DNA from: Streptomyces resistomycificus | GTDB lineage: Bacteria > Actinomycetota > Actinomycetes > Streptomycetales > Streptomycetaceae | Reading direction: 5' to 3' | Assembly (NCBI RefSeq): GCF_001514265.1 | Contig: NZ_KQ948989.1 | Span: forward strand, 124,001 to 188,000 | DNA length: 64,000 nucleotides | In this document: in pieces, positions 7,384 through 17,228 of the stretch | Position numbering within the stretch: position 1 is the first letter of the stretch | Layout of the letters: each line of letters begins with the position of its first letter | Position numbers and translations under genes: made by a program | Notes under the pieces: generated by a model | Told to the model about the DNA's origin: nothing | The model's database searches: none | Seen by the model: the letters and a program-made list of their open reading frames with translations, nothing else

Positions 7384-7482
7384 CCGATCCCATTAGCCTG
7401 CCGCCACGCCACCAGGGACTTTGCCCCGGGGCCTGAGGCGACCGGACCCCGCACGGTCCGGAGCGAGACTGTGAGGTGGGAC

Positions 7483-7785
7483 GTGCAACTGACCCCGCAC
7501 GAGCAAGAGCGGCTGCTGATCCACGTGGCGGCGGACGTGGCCGAGAAGCGTCGGGCGCGCGGGCTGAGGCTGAACCACCCCGAGGCGGTCGCGCTCATCA
7601 CGTCGCACATCCTCGAGGGCGCCCGTGACGGCCGTACGGTCGCCGAGCTCATGTCCTCCGGACGCAAGCTGCTCACCCGGGACGACGTCATGGAGGGCAT
7701 CCCCGAGATGATCCACGACGTGCAGGTCGAGGCGACCTTCCCGGACGGCACCAAGCTCGTCACCGTCCACGACCCGATCGTCTGA
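7483..7785 (+). CDS. ureA: Urease subunit gamma
   Basis: A 100-residue protein, the normal UreA length, beginning [20 protein letters not shown]. The GTG at 7483 is chosen over the GTG at 7471 because it gives this conserved N-terminus and leaves GAGGTGG 3 bases upstream. Gamma is one of three structural subunits of the nickel enzyme that splits urea to ammonia and carbamate in the cytoplasm. It is the first gene of ureABCFGD, 15 bases before ureB, downstream of a GlnR-like box consistent with nitrogen control. Confidence 0.97.
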   Translation: MQLTPHEQERLLIHVAADVAEKRRARGLRLNHPEAVALITSHILEGARDGRTVAELMSSGRKLLTRDDVMEGIPEMIHDVQVEATFPDGTKLVTVHDPIV

Positions 7786-7800
7786 CGGGGGGACATCGCC

Positions 7801-8112
7801 GTGATTCCCGGAGAGTTCCTGTTCGCCGACGACCCGGTCGTCTACAACGAGGGTCGCGAGGTCACCTCGCTGACCGTCCTCAATGCCGCCGACCGGCCCG
7901 TCCAGGTCGGCTCCCACTACCACTTCGCCGAGGCCAACCCCGGTCTGGAGTTCGACCGTGCCGCGGCGCGCGGCAGGCGGCTGAACATCGCCGCCGGCAC
8001 CGCGGTCCGCTTCGAACCAGGGATCCCCGTCGACGTCGAACTCGTCCCGCTCGCCGGCGCCCGTGTGGTGCCCGGGCTGCGTGGGGAGACCGGAGGTGCC
8101 CTCGATGCCTGA
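7801..8112 (+). CDS. ureB: Urease subunit beta
   Basis: A 103-residue protein starting at GTG 7801 ([20 protein letters not shown]) with the beta-subunit motif [18 protein letters not shown]. It packs against UreC and UreA in the (alpha-beta-gamma)3 urease. Its 3' end overlaps the ureC start by 8 bases, so the two are translationally coupled. Confidence 0.97.
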   Translation: MIPGEFLFADDPVVYNEGREVTSLTVLNAADRPVQVGSHYHFAEANPGLEFDRAAARGRRLNIAAGTAVRFEPGIPVDVELVPLAGARVVPGLRGETGGALDA

Positions 8113-9826
8113 GATCTCGCGTGCCGCGTACGCCGACCTGTTCGGCCCCACCACCGGCGACCGTATCCGGCTCGCCGACACCGCCCTGCTGGTCGAGATC
8201 GAGGAGGATCGTTCCGGCGGTCCCGGACTCGCCGGTGACGAGGCCGTCTTCGGCGGCGGCAAGGTCATCCGCGAATCCATGGGCCAGTCGCGGGCCACGC
8301 GCGCGGACGGCACCCCCGACACGGTCGTCACCGGTGTCGTCATCATCGACCACTGGGGGATCGTCAAAGCCGACGTGGGCATCCGCGACGGCCGGATCAC
8401 CGGCATCGGCAAGGCCGGCAACCCCGACACCATGGACGGTGTCCACCCCGACCTCGTCATCGGCCCCGAGACCGAGATCATCGCCGGCAACGGTCGGATC
8501 CTGACCGCCGGTGCCATCGACGCGCACGTCCACTTCATCTGCCCGCAGATCGCCGACGAGGCGCTGTCCGCCGGGATCACCACGCTGGTCGGCGGCGGCA
8601 CCGGCCCCGCCGAGGGTTCGAAGGCGACCACCGTGACGCCCGGACCCTGGCATCTGGCCCGGATGCTGGAGGCGATGGAGCAGTACCCGCTCAACATCGG
8701 CTTCCTCGGCAAGGGCAACACCGTCTCGCACGAGGCGATGCTCTCCCAGATCCGCGGCGGCGCCCTCGGCCTCAAGCTGCACGAGGACTGGGGCTCCACG
8801 CCGGCCGTCATCGACGCCTCGCTGACCGTCGCCGACCGCACCGGTATCCAGGTCGCGATCCACACGGACACCCTGAACGAGGCCGGATTCGTCGGTGACA
8901 CCCTCGCCGCGATCGGCGGACGCGGCATCCACGCCTACCACACCGAGGGCGCGGGCGGCGGGCACGCGCCGGACATCATGACCGTGGTCTCCGAGCCGCA
9001 CGTGCTGCCCAGTTCGACCAACCCGACCCGGCCCTTCACCGTCAACACCGCCGAGGAACACCTCGACATGCTGATGGTGTGCCACCACCTCAACCCGGCC
9101 GTCCCCGAGGACCTCGCCTTCGCCGAGTCCCGGATCCGCCCCTCCACCATCGGGGCCGAGGACATCCTGCACGACCTGGGCGCGATCTCGATCATCTCCT
9201 CCGACGCCCAGGCCATGGGGCGGGTGGGCGAGGTCGTCATGCGGACCTGGCAGACCGCGCACGTGATGAAGAACCGCCGGGGCGCGCTGCCCGGCGACGG
9301 CCGCGCGGACAACCATCGGGTGCGTCGGTACGTGGCCAAATACACGATCAACCCGGCCGTCGCGCAGGGCCTCGACCACGAGGTCGGCTCGGTCGAGACC
9401 GGCAAGCTCGCCGACCTGGTGCTGTGGGAGCCCGCGTTCTTCGGCGTCAAGCCGCACCTCGTCATCAAGGGCGGGCAGATCGCGTACGCGCAGATGGGCG
9501 ACGCCAACGCGTCCATCCCGACCCCGCAGCCGATCCTGCCGCGTCCGATGTACGGCGCGATCGGGCGGGCGCCGGCCTCGAACTCGTTCAACTTCGTGGC
9601 CCCGCTGGCCATCGAGGACGGGTTGCCCGAGCGGCTCCAGCTCGGCAAGAGGTTCGTGGCCATCCAGTCGACGCGCGGGGTGACCAAGGCCGACATGCGG
9701 GAGAACGACGCGCGGCCTCGTGTCCAGGTCGATCCCGACAGCTTCGCCGTGCACATCGACGGGGAGCTGGTCGAGGCGACCCCGGCCGCCGAACTGCCCA
9801 TGGCCCAGCGTTACTTCCTCTTCTGA
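8105..9826 (+). CDS. ureC: Urease subunit alpha (catalytic)
   Basis: A 573-residue amidohydrolase. The nickel-binding and catalytic features are intact: HVHF in [13 protein letters not shown], the carbamylated lysine (about residue 224) in [12 protein letters not shown], histidines in [10 protein letters not shown] and [12 protein letters not shown], and the mobile-flap cysteine-histidine pair in VCHHLNP (about 326-328). It starts at ATG 8105 inside the end of ureB, giving [20 protein letters not shown], the conserved N-terminus. Maturation needs the UreFGD proteins encoded directly downstream. Confidence 0.98.
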   Translation: MPEISRAAYADLFGPTTGDRIRLADTALLVEIEEDRSGGPGLAGDEAVFGGGKVIRESMGQSRATRADGTPDTVVTGVVIIDHWGIVKADVGIRDGRITGIGKAGNPDTMDGVHPDLVIGPETEIIAGNGRILTAGAIDAHVHFICPQIADEALSAGITTLVGGGTGPAEGSKATTVTPGPWHLARMLEAMEQYPLNIGFLGKGNTVSHEAMLSQIRGGALGLKLHEDWGSTPAVIDASLTVADRTGIQVAIHTDTLNEAGFVGDTLAAIGGRGIHAYHTEGAGGGHAPDIMTVVSEPHVLPSSTNPTRPFTVNTAEEHLDMLMVCHHLNPAVPEDLAFAESRIRPSTIGAEDILHDLGAISIISSDAQAMGRVGEVVMRTWQTAHVMKNRRGALPGDGRADNHRVRRYVAKYTINPAVAQGLDHEVGSVETGKLADLVLWEPAFFGVKPHLVIKGGQIAYAQMGDANASIPTPQPILPRPMYGAIGRAPASNSFNFVAPLAIEDGLPERLQLGKRFVAIQSTRGVTKADMRENDARPRVQVDPDSFAVHIDGELVEATPAAELPMAQRYFLF

Positions 9827-9842
9827 TGGCCGGGGGATCCTG

Positions 9843-10517
9843 ATGTCCAGGGCCGCACTTCTCGTCCTGGCCGACGGCCGCTTCCCCGCCGGAGGGCACG
9901 CGCACTCCGGCGGGGCCGAGGCGGCCGTCAAGGCCGGACGCGTCACCGGGGCCGCGAGCCTCGAGGACTTCTGCCGCGGGCGGTTGCACACGGCGGGGCG
10001 GGTCTCCGCCGCGCTGGCCGCGGCGGCCGTACTCGGCGTCGATCCCGTGCGGTTGGACGCCGCCGCGGACGCCCGGACGCCGTCTCCCGCGCTGCGGGCC
10101 ACCGCCCGCAAGCTCGGGCGTCAGCTGATGCGGGCCGCGCGGGCGACCTGGCCGTCCTCGGAACTCGACGCCCTGGCACGGGAGTTCCCCAAGGGGGCGC
10201 ACCAGCCGGTGGTGCTCGGGCTCGCGGCTCGGGCGGCGGGGCTGGGGGCGCTGGACGCGGCCTACTGCGCGGCGTACGAGAGTGTCAGCGGGCCGGCGTC
10301 GGCCACGGTGCGGTTGCTGAGCCTGGATCCCTTCGACGCGACCGGCGTGTTGGCACGGCTGGCGCCGGAGCTGGACCTGGTCGCGGACCAGGCGGTGGAA
10401 GCCGCGCGCGAGTGTGTCGACGCAGGGGTCGACGCCCTGCCGGCGGCCTCGGCTCCGCTGTTGGAGATCAGTGCGGAGGCGCATGCCGCTTGGGCCGTGC
10501 GGCTCTTCGCGTCGTAG
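9843..10517 (+). CDS. ureF: Urease accessory protein UreF
   Basis: A 224-residue all-helical accessory protein beginning MSRAALLVLADGRFPAGGHAHSGG, the typical UreF N-terminus. It acts with UreG and UreD to deliver nickel and CO2 to apo-urease. The frame is open upstream into ureC; ATG 9843, 16 bases after the ureC stop and behind GGGGGATC, is the family start. It is followed by a 152-base gap that contains a dispersed repeat, after which ureG begins. Confidence 0.93.
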   Translation: MSRAALLVLADGRFPAGGHAHSGGAEAAVKAGRVTGAASLEDFCRGRLHTAGRVSAALAAAAVLGVDPVRLDAAADARTPSPALRATARKLGRQLMRAARATWPSSELDALAREFPKGAHQPVVLGLAARAAGLGALDAAYCAAYESVSGPASATVRLLSLDPFDATGVLARLAPELDLVADQAVEAARECVDAGVDALPAASAPLLEISAEAHAAWAVRLFAS

Positions 10518-10572
10518 GAGGTTGTTCCTCGCCCCCACCGCCCCTACCCGTCCAGCCCCTACCCGTCCCGCC

Positions 10573-10646
10573 CCTGGGGGCTCCCGCCCCCAGACCCCCG
10601 CTTCGGCCCTGAAGGGGCCTCGTCCTCGAACGCCGGACGGGCTGAA
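10573..10646. repeat. Streptomyces dispersed intergenic repeat element
   Basis: The segment reads as a GGGGGCTCCCGCCCCC hairpin, then AGACCCCCGCTTC, then TCGTCCTCGAACGCCGGACG ending GGCTGAA. Close relatives of this GGGGCT-hairpin/AACGCCGGACGGGCTGAA string are scattered between genes in many Streptomyces genomes. Here it splits the urease operon between ureF and ureG. Confidence 0.65.
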
Positions 10647-10669
10647 GACCGTGCCTTAGGAGCCGCCCC

Positions 10670-11347
10670 ATGCACCTCGACCACTCTCACGACGGCCCCG
10701 CGGCCGTCAGCGCCGACGCCCGCCGCCCCGACGGCACACGCCGTGCCCTGCGGATCGGGCTCGGTGGGCCCGTCGGGTCCGGGAAGACCGCGACCGTGGC
10801 CGCGCTGTGCCGGGCGCTGCGCGACGAGCTGTCGCTGGCCGTCGTCACCAACGACATCTACACGCGCGAGGACGCGGAGTTCCTGCTCCGGGAGGCCGTG
10901 CTGCCGCCCGAGCGGATCACCGCTGTGGAGACGGGAGCGTGCCCGCACACGGCGATCCGGGACGACATCTCCGCCAACCTCGAAGCGGTCGAGGACCTGG
11001 AGGACGAGGTCGGCCCGCTGGACCTGATCCTCGTCGAGTCCGGCGGCGACAACCTCACCGCCACCTTCTCCAGGGGGCTCGTGGACGCGCAGATCTTCGT
11101 GATCGACGTGGCCGGCGGCGACGACATCCCGCGCAAGGGGGGCCCGGGTGTCACCACCGCGGACCTGCTCGTCGTGAACAAGACCGACCTCGCGCCCTAT
11201 GTGGGCTCCGACCTCGGGCGGATGGCGGCCGACGCCAAGGCGCAGCGGGCCGAACTGCCGGTCGTCTTCCAGTCCCTCAGGGCCGAATCCGGGGTGCGGG
11301 ACGTCGCCGACTGGGTGCGGAAGCAGCTCGCCGCGTGGACGGCATGA
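10670..11347 (+). CDS. ureG: Urease accessory GTPase UreG
   Basis: A 225-residue SIMIBI GTPase. The P-loop is GPVGSGKT (residues 33-40), and further conserved motifs are [40 protein letters not shown] and NKTDLAP. GTP hydrolysis drives nickel insertion into urease. The N-terminus carries spaced histidines (residues 2, 5, 7) that may bind nickel, as in many UreG proteins. AGGAG lies before the ATG. The stop overlaps the ureD start (ATGA). Confidence 0.96.
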   Translation: MHLDHSHDGPAAVSADARRPDGTRRALRIGLGGPVGSGKTATVAALCRALRDELSLAVVTNDIYTREDAEFLLREAVLPPERITAVETGACPHTAIRDDISANLEAVEDLEDEVGPLDLILVESGGDNLTATFSRGLVDAQIFVIDVAGGDDIPRKGGPGVTTADLLVVNKTDLAPYVGSDLGRMAADAKAQRAELPVVFQSLRAESGVRDVADWVRKQLAAWTA

Positions 11348-12108
11348 CCGCCGCCGCGACCGGAGTACGGGCCACCGCGCGCATCGTCGCGCGGGACGAC
11401 GGCCGGGGCGGTACGTCACTGCCCGTGCTGGAAGGTGACGGGCCGCTGGCGTTGCGACGCACCCGGGGCAGCGGCGACGAGGCGCACGTCATGCTCGTCG
11501 GCGCGATGAGCGGGCCGCTCGGCGGTGACCACTTCGCCGTGCGGGCCGGGGTGGAGGCCGGGGCCAGGCTGCGCGTCGGATCGGCCGCCGCCACCATCGC
11601 ACTGCCCGGCCAGGCCAAGGGCGAGGCGCGTTACGACGTCCGGCTCACTGTCGCCGACGGGGCCGAACTGCGCTGGCTGCCCGAACAGTTGATCTCGGCC
11701 GGCGGCAGCGATCTGCGCGTCACGACCCACGCCGACCTCGCTGCCACGGCCCGCCTCGTGCTGCGTGAGGAGCAGGTACTCGGACGGGTAGGCGAGGAAC
11801 CGGGACGACTGGTCAGCCGTCTGGTGGTACGGATCGAGGGGCGGACCCTGCTCGACCAGGAGCTGGACTGCGGGCCCGGAGCTCCGGGTGGCTGGGACGG
11901 GCCCGCCGTGCTCGGCGGACATCGTGCCGTCGGCCAAGCAGTCGTGGTGAGGCCGGAGTTCGAGGACAGACCGGTGTCGGCGCGGGTGCTGGGGGAGGGG
12001 GCGGCGGTCGTGCCGCTGGCAGGTCCCGCCGCACTCGTGACCGCCGTCGCGCCGGACGCGCTACGGTTGCGCCGGGTGCTCGACGAGGCACTGAAGTCGC
12101 TCGGCTAG
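11344..12108 (+). CDS. ureD: Urease accessory protein UreD
   Basis: A 254-residue UreD/UreH-family protein. Family-typical stretches are [29 protein letters not shown] and [14 protein letters not shown]. UreD binds apo-urease and recruits UreF and UreG for metallocentre assembly. The start ATG overlaps the ureG stop by 4 bases, supporting translational coupling. It is the last gene of the operon; a weak hairpin at 12149-12169 may end the transcript. Confidence 0.92.
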   Translation: MTAAATGVRATARIVARDDGRGGTSLPVLEGDGPLALRRTRGSGDEAHVMLVGAMSGPLGGDHFAVRAGVEAGARLRVGSAAATIALPGQAKGEARYDVRLTVADGAELRWLPEQLISAGGSDLRVTTHADLAATARLVLREEQVLGRVGEEPGRLVSRLVVRIEGRTLLDQELDCGPGAPGGWDGPAVLGGHRAVGQAVVVRPEFEDRPVSARVLGEGAAVVPLAGPAALVTAVAPDALRLRRVLDEALKSLG

Positions 12109-12148
12109 ACCTCTCGCGCCGGGAGACGCCATCCGCACAGCGGACGGA

Positions 12149-12169
12149 CCGATCCGGTTATCGGATTGG
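12149..12169 (+). terminator. Possible terminator after the urease operon
   Basis: CCGATCCG (12149-12156) pairs with CGGATTGG (12162-12169) around a 5-base loop, with one G-T pair. There is no T-run. It lies between ureD and the secreted peptidase gene. Confidence 0.4.
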
Positions 12170-12255
12170 CAAAGAAGGCCGACCACCCCTGTTCTCAGGA
12201 GACTCACAGCCGAGAGGATCCCCGTACTCGACAACGACGTACGGGGAGGGCCCAC

Positions 12256-13854
12256 TTGAGGGACAAGAGAGCGACGAGGCGGGCGGCCGCGTTCGGTTCC
12301 GCCGGAGTGCTCGTCACGGCGACCCTGATAGCCGGGGCCGTCACGGCCCCCACAGCCAGCGCGGACACCCCCCGCCACGGCAAGGACCGCGAAGCCGTCG
12401 GCGCCGCGATCGCCGCCGCCAAGGCCGCGAAGACCGGGATCGACTGGCAGGACTGCCCGGCCGACTGGGGCCTGGAGAAGCCCATCCAGTGCGGCTATGT
12501 CACCGTGCCGCTCGACTACGCCAAGCCCCACGGCAAGCAGGTCAGGCTCGCCGTCGACCGCATCGGCAACACCGGCACCAAGGAGGAGCGCCAGGGCGCC
12601 CTCATCTACAACCCGGGCGGACCGGGCGCCTCCGGCCTGCGCTTCCCGCGCCGCGTCACCACCAAGGCGCCGGTCTGGGCCAACACGGCCAAGGCGTACG
12701 ACTTCGTGGGCTTCGACCCGCGGGGCGTCGGCAAGTCGGCGCCGATCTCCTGCGCCGACCCGCAGGAGTTCGTCAAGGCACCCAAGATGGACCCGGTGCC
12801 GGACTCCGAGGCCGACAAGCGCGTCCAGCGCAAGCTCGCCCGCGAGTACGCCGAGGGCTGCCACGAGCGCAGCGGCGAGATGCTGCCGCACATGACCACC
12901 CCGAACTCCGCGCGCGACCTGGACGTCATCCGCGCCGCACTCGGCGAGAAGAAGCTCAACTTCCTCGGCGTCTCCTACGGCACCTACCTCGGCGCCGTCT
13001 ACGGGACCCTGTTCCCGGGCCATGTGCGCCGGATGGTCGTCGACAGCGTCGTCAACCCGTCGAGGGAGAAGATCTGGTACGAGGCCAACCTCGACCAGGA
13101 CGTCGCCTTCGAGACCCGCTGGAAGGACTGGCAGGACTGGGTCGCCGCCAACGACGCCGTCTTCCACCTCGGCACCACGCGCGCCGAAGTCCAGGCGAAG
13201 TGGCTGGAGTTGCGCGCCACCGCCAAGAAGAACCCCATCGGTGGGGTCGTCGGCCCGGCCGAGCTGATCGGCTTCTTCCAGGGCGCCCCGTACTACGACT
13301 CCTCGTGGATCCCGGTGGCGACGGTGTTCAGCAAGTACGTCGCCGGCGACACCCAGGCGCTCGTCGACGCGGCGGCCCCCGACCTCTCCGACACCGCGGG
13401 CAACGCGGCCTCGGAGAACGGCAACGCGGTCTACACGGCCGTCGAGTGCACCGACGCCAAGTGGCCCACCAGTTGGCGGAAGTGGGACCGGGACAACACC
13501 CGGCTGCACCAGGACTACCCGTTCCTGACCTGGTCCAACGCCTGGATGAACCTGCCCTGCGCGACCTGGCCGGTCAAGCAGCAGACCCCGGTGAACGTCA
13601 GGACGGGCAAGGGGCTGCCGGGCGTGCTGATCGTGCAGTCCGAGCGTGACGCGGCGACCCCGTACGGCGGCGCCGTCGAACTGCACAAGCGCTTCAAGGG
13701 TTCCCGCCTGATCACCGAGAAGAACGCGGGTTCCCACGGAGTGACCAGCCTGGTCAACCCGTGCATCAACGAGCGGGTGGACGCCTACCTGCTCAGCGGC
13801 GGGCTGGACGGCGCCGACGTGACGTGCGCGCCGCACGCCACGCCGAAGCCGTAG
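12256..13854 (+). CDS. tap: Secreted tripeptidyl aminopeptidase (Tap-like, alpha/beta hydrolase)
   Basis: A 532-residue secreted serine peptidase (S33 family) that removes N-terminal tripeptides from extracellular proteins. The start is TTG 12256, behind GGGGAGGG; the preceding in-frame ATG at 12166 gives a non-signal-like N-terminus. The signal peptide is about residues 1-36 (RRAAAFGSAGVLVTATLIAG ... TASA). The oxyanion-hole motif is NPGGPGASG; the catalytic Ser240 is in GVSYGTYLG, Asp465 in SERDAATPYGG and His494 in NAGSHGVTS. The C-terminal TAP-like domain is complete. By recollection it is very similar to S. lividans Tap. Confidence 0.93.
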   Translation: MRDKRATRRAAAFGSAGVLVTATLIAGAVTAPTASADTPRHGKDREAVGAAIAAAKAAKTGIDWQDCPADWGLEKPIQCGYVTVPLDYAKPHGKQVRLAVDRIGNTGTKEERQGALIYNPGGPGASGLRFPRRVTTKAPVWANTAKAYDFVGFDPRGVGKSAPISCADPQEFVKAPKMDPVPDSEADKRVQRKLAREYAEGCHERSGEMLPHMTTPNSARDLDVIRAALGEKKLNFLGVSYGTYLGAVYGTLFPGHVRRMVVDSVVNPSREKIWYEANLDQDVAFETRWKDWQDWVAANDAVFHLGTTRAEVQAKWLELRATAKKNPIGGVVGPAELIGFFQGAPYYDSSWIPVATVFSKYVAGDTQALVDAAAPDLSDTAGNAASENGNAVYTAVECTDAKWPTSWRKWDRDNTRLHQDYPFLTWSNAWMNLPCATWPVKQQTPVNVRTGKGLPGVLIVQSERDAATPYGGAVELHKRFKGSRLITEKNAGSHGVTSLVNPCINERVDAYLLSGGLDGADVTCAPHATPKP

Positions 13855-13866
13855 GACAGACGTACC

Positions 13867-13900
13867 GCGGGGGCGGGGCCGGACCACCGGCCGCCCCCGC
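13867..13900. terminator. Strong hairpin between convergent genes
   Basis: GCGGGGGC/GGCCGG pairs with CCGGCC/GCCCCCGC around a 4-base loop with a 2-base bulge. It sits between the convergent tap and epimerase-like genes and can serve both. Confidence 0.75.
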
Positions 13901-13917
13901 GCACGTGTCGGCGTCTT

Positions 13918-14943
13918 CTACCTGTCGAGGAAGGCGTCCTCCGCCGTGTAGTCGAAGAGGTCGCCGTACGACTGGAGCATCTTCGGGTACGCCTCGCGCC
14001 AGTCCCGTCCCGTGAGCCGCTCCTCGATCCACGCGACCGTCTCCGGCAGCGTCTCGGCGTACCGGACCACCGGCCGGTAGCCCAACTCCCTTTCCGCGGC
14101 CGCCATGTCGCACACGACGGGCACCGGTACCGACCACGGCGTGTCCCCCACGGAGGGCGCCGGCGGCGGCCCGTCCACCAGGACGCTCTCCGTCTCGACT
14201 CCCATCACCTCGTCGATCGCCCGCGCGACCTCCGACACGGTCGGGGCGTCCGGATCCACGGCGTTGAGGACCCGGGTGCCCGGCCGTGCGGCGGCCAGCC
14301 GGATCAGCTCCGCGATGTTGTGCACGCTCGCCGGGTGGAACCGGCTCTCGCCGCCGAAGGCGATGACCCGCCGGGGCCGGCCGTCCAGGTTCCGCTTGAC
14401 GAAGTAGAGCTCGCGAGGTGTCCGGCAGTGCGGACCGTGGATCGCGCCTGCGCGCAGCAGCGTGGCCGGCAACCGCCCGCCCGCGTCGAGGAGTTCGCGC
14501 TCCAGCCCGGCCTTGCGGGTGCTGTACGAGGTGTCGCCCGGCCGTACGGTCCGCTGCTCCTCGGGGATCGGCACCGGGTACTCGGGGAAGCCGTCCGGCT
14601 CCGCCTGCGTGTCGAAGTTCCGGCCCTTGTCGTCCTCGTACACGGACACGCTGGAGATCACCACCGCCGAGCCCACGCGGTCGGCCAGCGAGGTCAACTG
14701 CCGTGCGTGAGCGGGCCCGAAGGCCACCATGTCGACCAGTACGTCACAGCCGTCGCCGACCGCCGCGGCCAGGGCCGCCGCGTCCTCCCGGTCCGCGCGC
14801 ACCGCGTGCACCTCACCGGGCCAGCTCGCGTCCCGGCCGCCGCCCCGCGAGACGGCCGTGACCTCCCAGCCGTCCCGGGCCAGCGCGCCGACGGCCACCC
14901 GCCCGATCTGTCCCGTCGCTCCGATCACCACAGCTCGTCTCAT
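13918..14943 (-). CDS. NAD(P)-dependent epimerase/dehydratase family protein
   Basis: A 341-residue extended SDR protein. It begins MRRAVVIGATGQIGR with the Rossmann glycine motif (residues 8-14). Later family features are VISSVSVYED and a Y-x-x-x-K-like STRKAGLERELL segment (serine precedes the usual tyrosine position), which may make the active site atypical. The start at 14943 is preferred because a TACGGT -10 box ends 6 bases upstream, suggesting a leaderless mRNA; no ribosome site is visible. Substrate unknown, probably a nucleotide sugar or a related small molecule. Confidence 0.78.
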   Translation of the reverse strand: MRRAVVIGATGQIGRVAVGALARDGWEVTAVSRGGGRDASWPGEVHAVRADREDAAALAAAVGDGCDVLVDMVAFGPAHARQLTSLADRVGSAVVISSVSVYEDDKGRNFDTQAEPDGFPEYPVPIPEEQRTVRPGDTSYSTRKAGLERELLDAGGRLPATLLRAGAIHGPHCRTPRELYFVKRNLDGRPRRVIAFGGESRFHPASVHNIAELIRLAAARPGTRVLNAVDPDAPTVSEVARAIDEVMGVETESVLVDGPPPAPSVGDTPWSVPVPVVCDMAAAERELGYRPVVRYAETLPETVAWIEERLTGRDWREAYPKMLQSYGDLFDYTAEDAFLDR

Positions 14944-15052
14944 ACGGCGACCGTAGGGCCCGGCCCACAGCCGGTGCCAGACGCTCTGCCGACAGCAGAG
15001 GGGGACAGCGGCCGGTTGACGACAGCGGCCGGTCACGGACTGACCGCGGGGG

Positions 15053-15775
15053 TCAACTCAGCGGCATCCGGGGGAACCTGCGCTCCTTGGCCTTGGCCGC
15101 TGCCTCCTCGGCCTTGACGACGGCCGCGTACTGGTCGACGTACTCCTGCTCGGACAGCGACAGGATCGCGTACATGATCTCGTCGGTGATGGCTCGCAGG
15201 ACGGCCTTCTCGTTCTCCATGCCCTCGTACCGGGAGAAGTCGAGCGGCTTGCCGAACCGGATCACCACGGGGTGGATGTTGGGGACGACCTTGCCGGGCG
15301 GCTGGGCCTCGAACGTGCCGATCATCGCGCAGGGGATGACGGGAACCCGCGCCCTGAGGGCCATCACCGCGACGCCGACCTTGCCCTTGTAGAGCCGGCC
15401 GTCGTGGGAACGGGTGCCCTCCGGGTAGATGCCGAGCAGCTCGTCCTTGGAGAGGACGCCGAGTCCCTCGCGGATCGCGGCCTGGCCCGCCTCCTTGCCG
15501 GAGCGGTCCACCGGGATCTGCCCGGCGCTGCGGAAGAAGAACGCGGTCAGCCGGCCCCGGATGCCGGGGCCCGTGAAGTACTCGGCCTTCGCGAGGAAGG
15601 TGATGCGCCGCTTCAGGACGGCGGGCATCAGGAAGTGGTCGGAGAAAGAAAGGTGGTTGCCCGCGACGATGGCCGCACCTGACGCCGGAACGTGCTCCAG
15701 GCCTTCTATTCGAGGGCGGAAGACCAGTCTCAGCAACGGCCCCAGGAACACGTGTTTGAGCAGGTAGTAGAACAA
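15053..15775 (-). CDS. plsC: 1-acyl-sn-glycerol-3-phosphate acyltransferase family
   Basis: A 240-residue PlsC-family acyltransferase with the catalytic H-x4-D motif at residues 41-46 (NHLSFSDH) and the phosphate-binding block YPEGTRSHDGRLYKGKVG. It acylates lysophosphatidic acid or a related lipid at the inner membrane; the N-terminus is hydrophobic. The start is TTG at 15775, with GAGGAG about 9 bases upstream; no ATG or GTG fits. The C-terminal tail is rich in Lys, Arg and Ala. Neighbours give no pathway clue, so the exact acceptor is uncertain. Confidence 0.88.
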   Translation of the reverse strand: MFYYLLKHVFLGPLLRLVFRPRIEGLEHVPASGAAIVAGNHLSFSDHFLMPAVLKRRITFLAKAEYFTGPGIRGRLTAFFFRSAGQIPVDRSGKEAGQAAIREGLGVLSKDELLGIYPEGTRSHDGRLYKGKVGVAVMALRARVPVIPCAMIGTFEAQPPGKVVPNIHPVVIRFGKPLDFSRYEGMENEKAVLRAITDEIMYAILSLSEQEYVDQYAAVVKAEEAAAKAKERRFPRMPLS

Positions 15776-15941
15776 GGGGGGTCGCTCCTCACTCCGGCGG
15801 TCGGCTCAACCGCCGCGTTAAAGCAGGTCAACCGGCACGTCATCGGGGTGCCAGTGTAGGGCCGGGCCGTGGCCTCCGAAACCGGGCCGGGCGCGCCGGG
15901 GTACGGGGTTGGCCGATCGTCGACGGGTGGGCGACGGCGGC

Positions 15942-17171
15942 TCACAGCCGCACGATGATCAGGGCCGTGTCGTCGGTCGCGCCGCCGGGCGGCAGCAGCT
16001 CCAGCAGCACGGCGTCGGCGAGGGCCTCCGGGTCCTCGGCCCGATGGCGGCGCAGGGACTCGGCCAGCCGGGCCAGGCCGGTGTCGATGTCCTCGCGCCG
16101 CCGCTCGACGAGACCGTCGGTGTACAGGGCGAGGATGGCGCCGTCGGTGAAGGTGGCGCCGGCCTGCGGCCTCGGGATCGGGTCGGGATGGGCGTCGAGC
16201 GGCGGGTCGGTGGCCTGGTCCAGGAACTCCACCCAGCCGTCGGGGTGGACCAGGACGGGAGGGAGGTGACCGGCGCTGCTGTAGGTGATCGTGTGCCGGT
16301 CGAAGTCGACGAACGTGGTGACCGCGGTGGCCGATTCGGCACCGTCGACGACATGCGCGTACCGCCCCAGCACGTCCAGCGCCTGCGCGGGGCCCTCGGC
16401 GACCCGGGAGGCGGCGCTCAGCGCGCTGCGCAGCTGGCCCATCACCCCGGCGGCCGCCAGCCCGTGGCCGACCACGTCGCCCACGGACACGCCGAGCCGG
16501 TGGCCGCCCACCAGGTCGACCATGTCGTACCAGTCGCCGCAGACGTTCAGCGCGCCGAGTGCCGGCCGGTAGCGGACGGCGGCCCGGTGATCCCCCACCT
16601 GTCGCCTGGCGGGCAGCATCGCCTCCTGGAGGGCCAGGGCCACCTCGCGCTCGCGGGCGTGCGCCAGCCGCAGCCGCTCGTTGAGGTCCTGGAGCTCGCG
16701 GGCGCGGGTGTACAGCTCGGCCTCCAGCACCCGGGTCCGGCCGGTGGTCCGGCCGCCACGCGCCCGGATCAGCTCGGTGACCTCCTCGACCCGGTGCACC
16801 AGCATCACCACGTTCCCGTCCGGGCCGAACACCGGCGCGTTGCACGGGCTCCAGTAACGCTCCTGCCAGTGCCCCGCCCGGGTGGGGTCCTCGACGTCGT
16901 AGCGCTGTAGGGCCATGCCGTCGCGTTCCCCGGTGTCCAGGACGCGTTGCATCGACGCCTCCAGGTTGCGCATGCCCGTCGCCGTGGGGTCGTTGGGGTT
17001 GTCGGGAAAGACCTCGAACAGATGCCGCCCGACCATCTGTTCGCGTTTGCGGCCGGACGCGCGACAGAACTCCTCGTTGACGTCCGCGTAGACCAGCTCG
17101 GGCGTGAGCAGTGCCACCATGCCGGGCAGGGCCTGGAAGACCGCCCTGTAGTCGATCACCGATTCGTCCAT
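15942..17171 (-). CDS. PAS domain SpoIIE-type serine phosphatase
   Basis: A 409-residue protein with an N-terminal PAS domain (about 8-125, VFQALPGMVALLTPELVYAD onward), a coiled-coil linker (about 135-180) and a PP2C-like SpoIIE phosphatase domain (about 190-408). The metal-binding residues are visible in CGDWYDMVDL, GDVVGHGLAAA, LYTDGLVE and the terminal DDTALIIVRL. Such enzymes dephosphorylate anti-anti-sigma factors. The ATG at 17171 was chosen over GTG 17189 because AGGGCGGAAG lies upstream. It follows a larger phosphatase gene on the same strand after 57 bases, so both may be co-transcribed. Confidence 0.87.
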   Translation of the reverse strand: MDESVIDYRAVFQALPGMVALLTPELVYADVNEEFCRASGRKREQMVGRHLFEVFPDNPNDPTATGMRNLEASMQRVLDTGERDGMALQRYDVEDPTRAGHWQERYWSPCNAPVFGPDGNVVMLVHRVEEVTELIRARGGRTTGRTRVLEAELYTRARELQDLNERLRLAHAREREVALALQEAMLPARRQVGDHRAAVRYRPALGALNVCGDWYDMVDLVGGHRLGVSVGDVVGHGLAAAGVMGQLRSALSAASRVAEGPAQALDVLGRYAHVVDGAESATAVTTFVDFDRHTITYSSAGHLPPVLVHPDGWVEFLDQATDPPLDAHPDPIPRPQAGATFTDGAILALYTDGLVERRREDIDTGLARLAESLRRHRAEDPEALADAVLLELLPPGGATDDTALIIVRL

Positions 17172-17228
17172 GGCTTCCGCCCTCACCACCGGGATGACCT
17201 AGTTTCCCACGATATGCGCCGGATCAGG

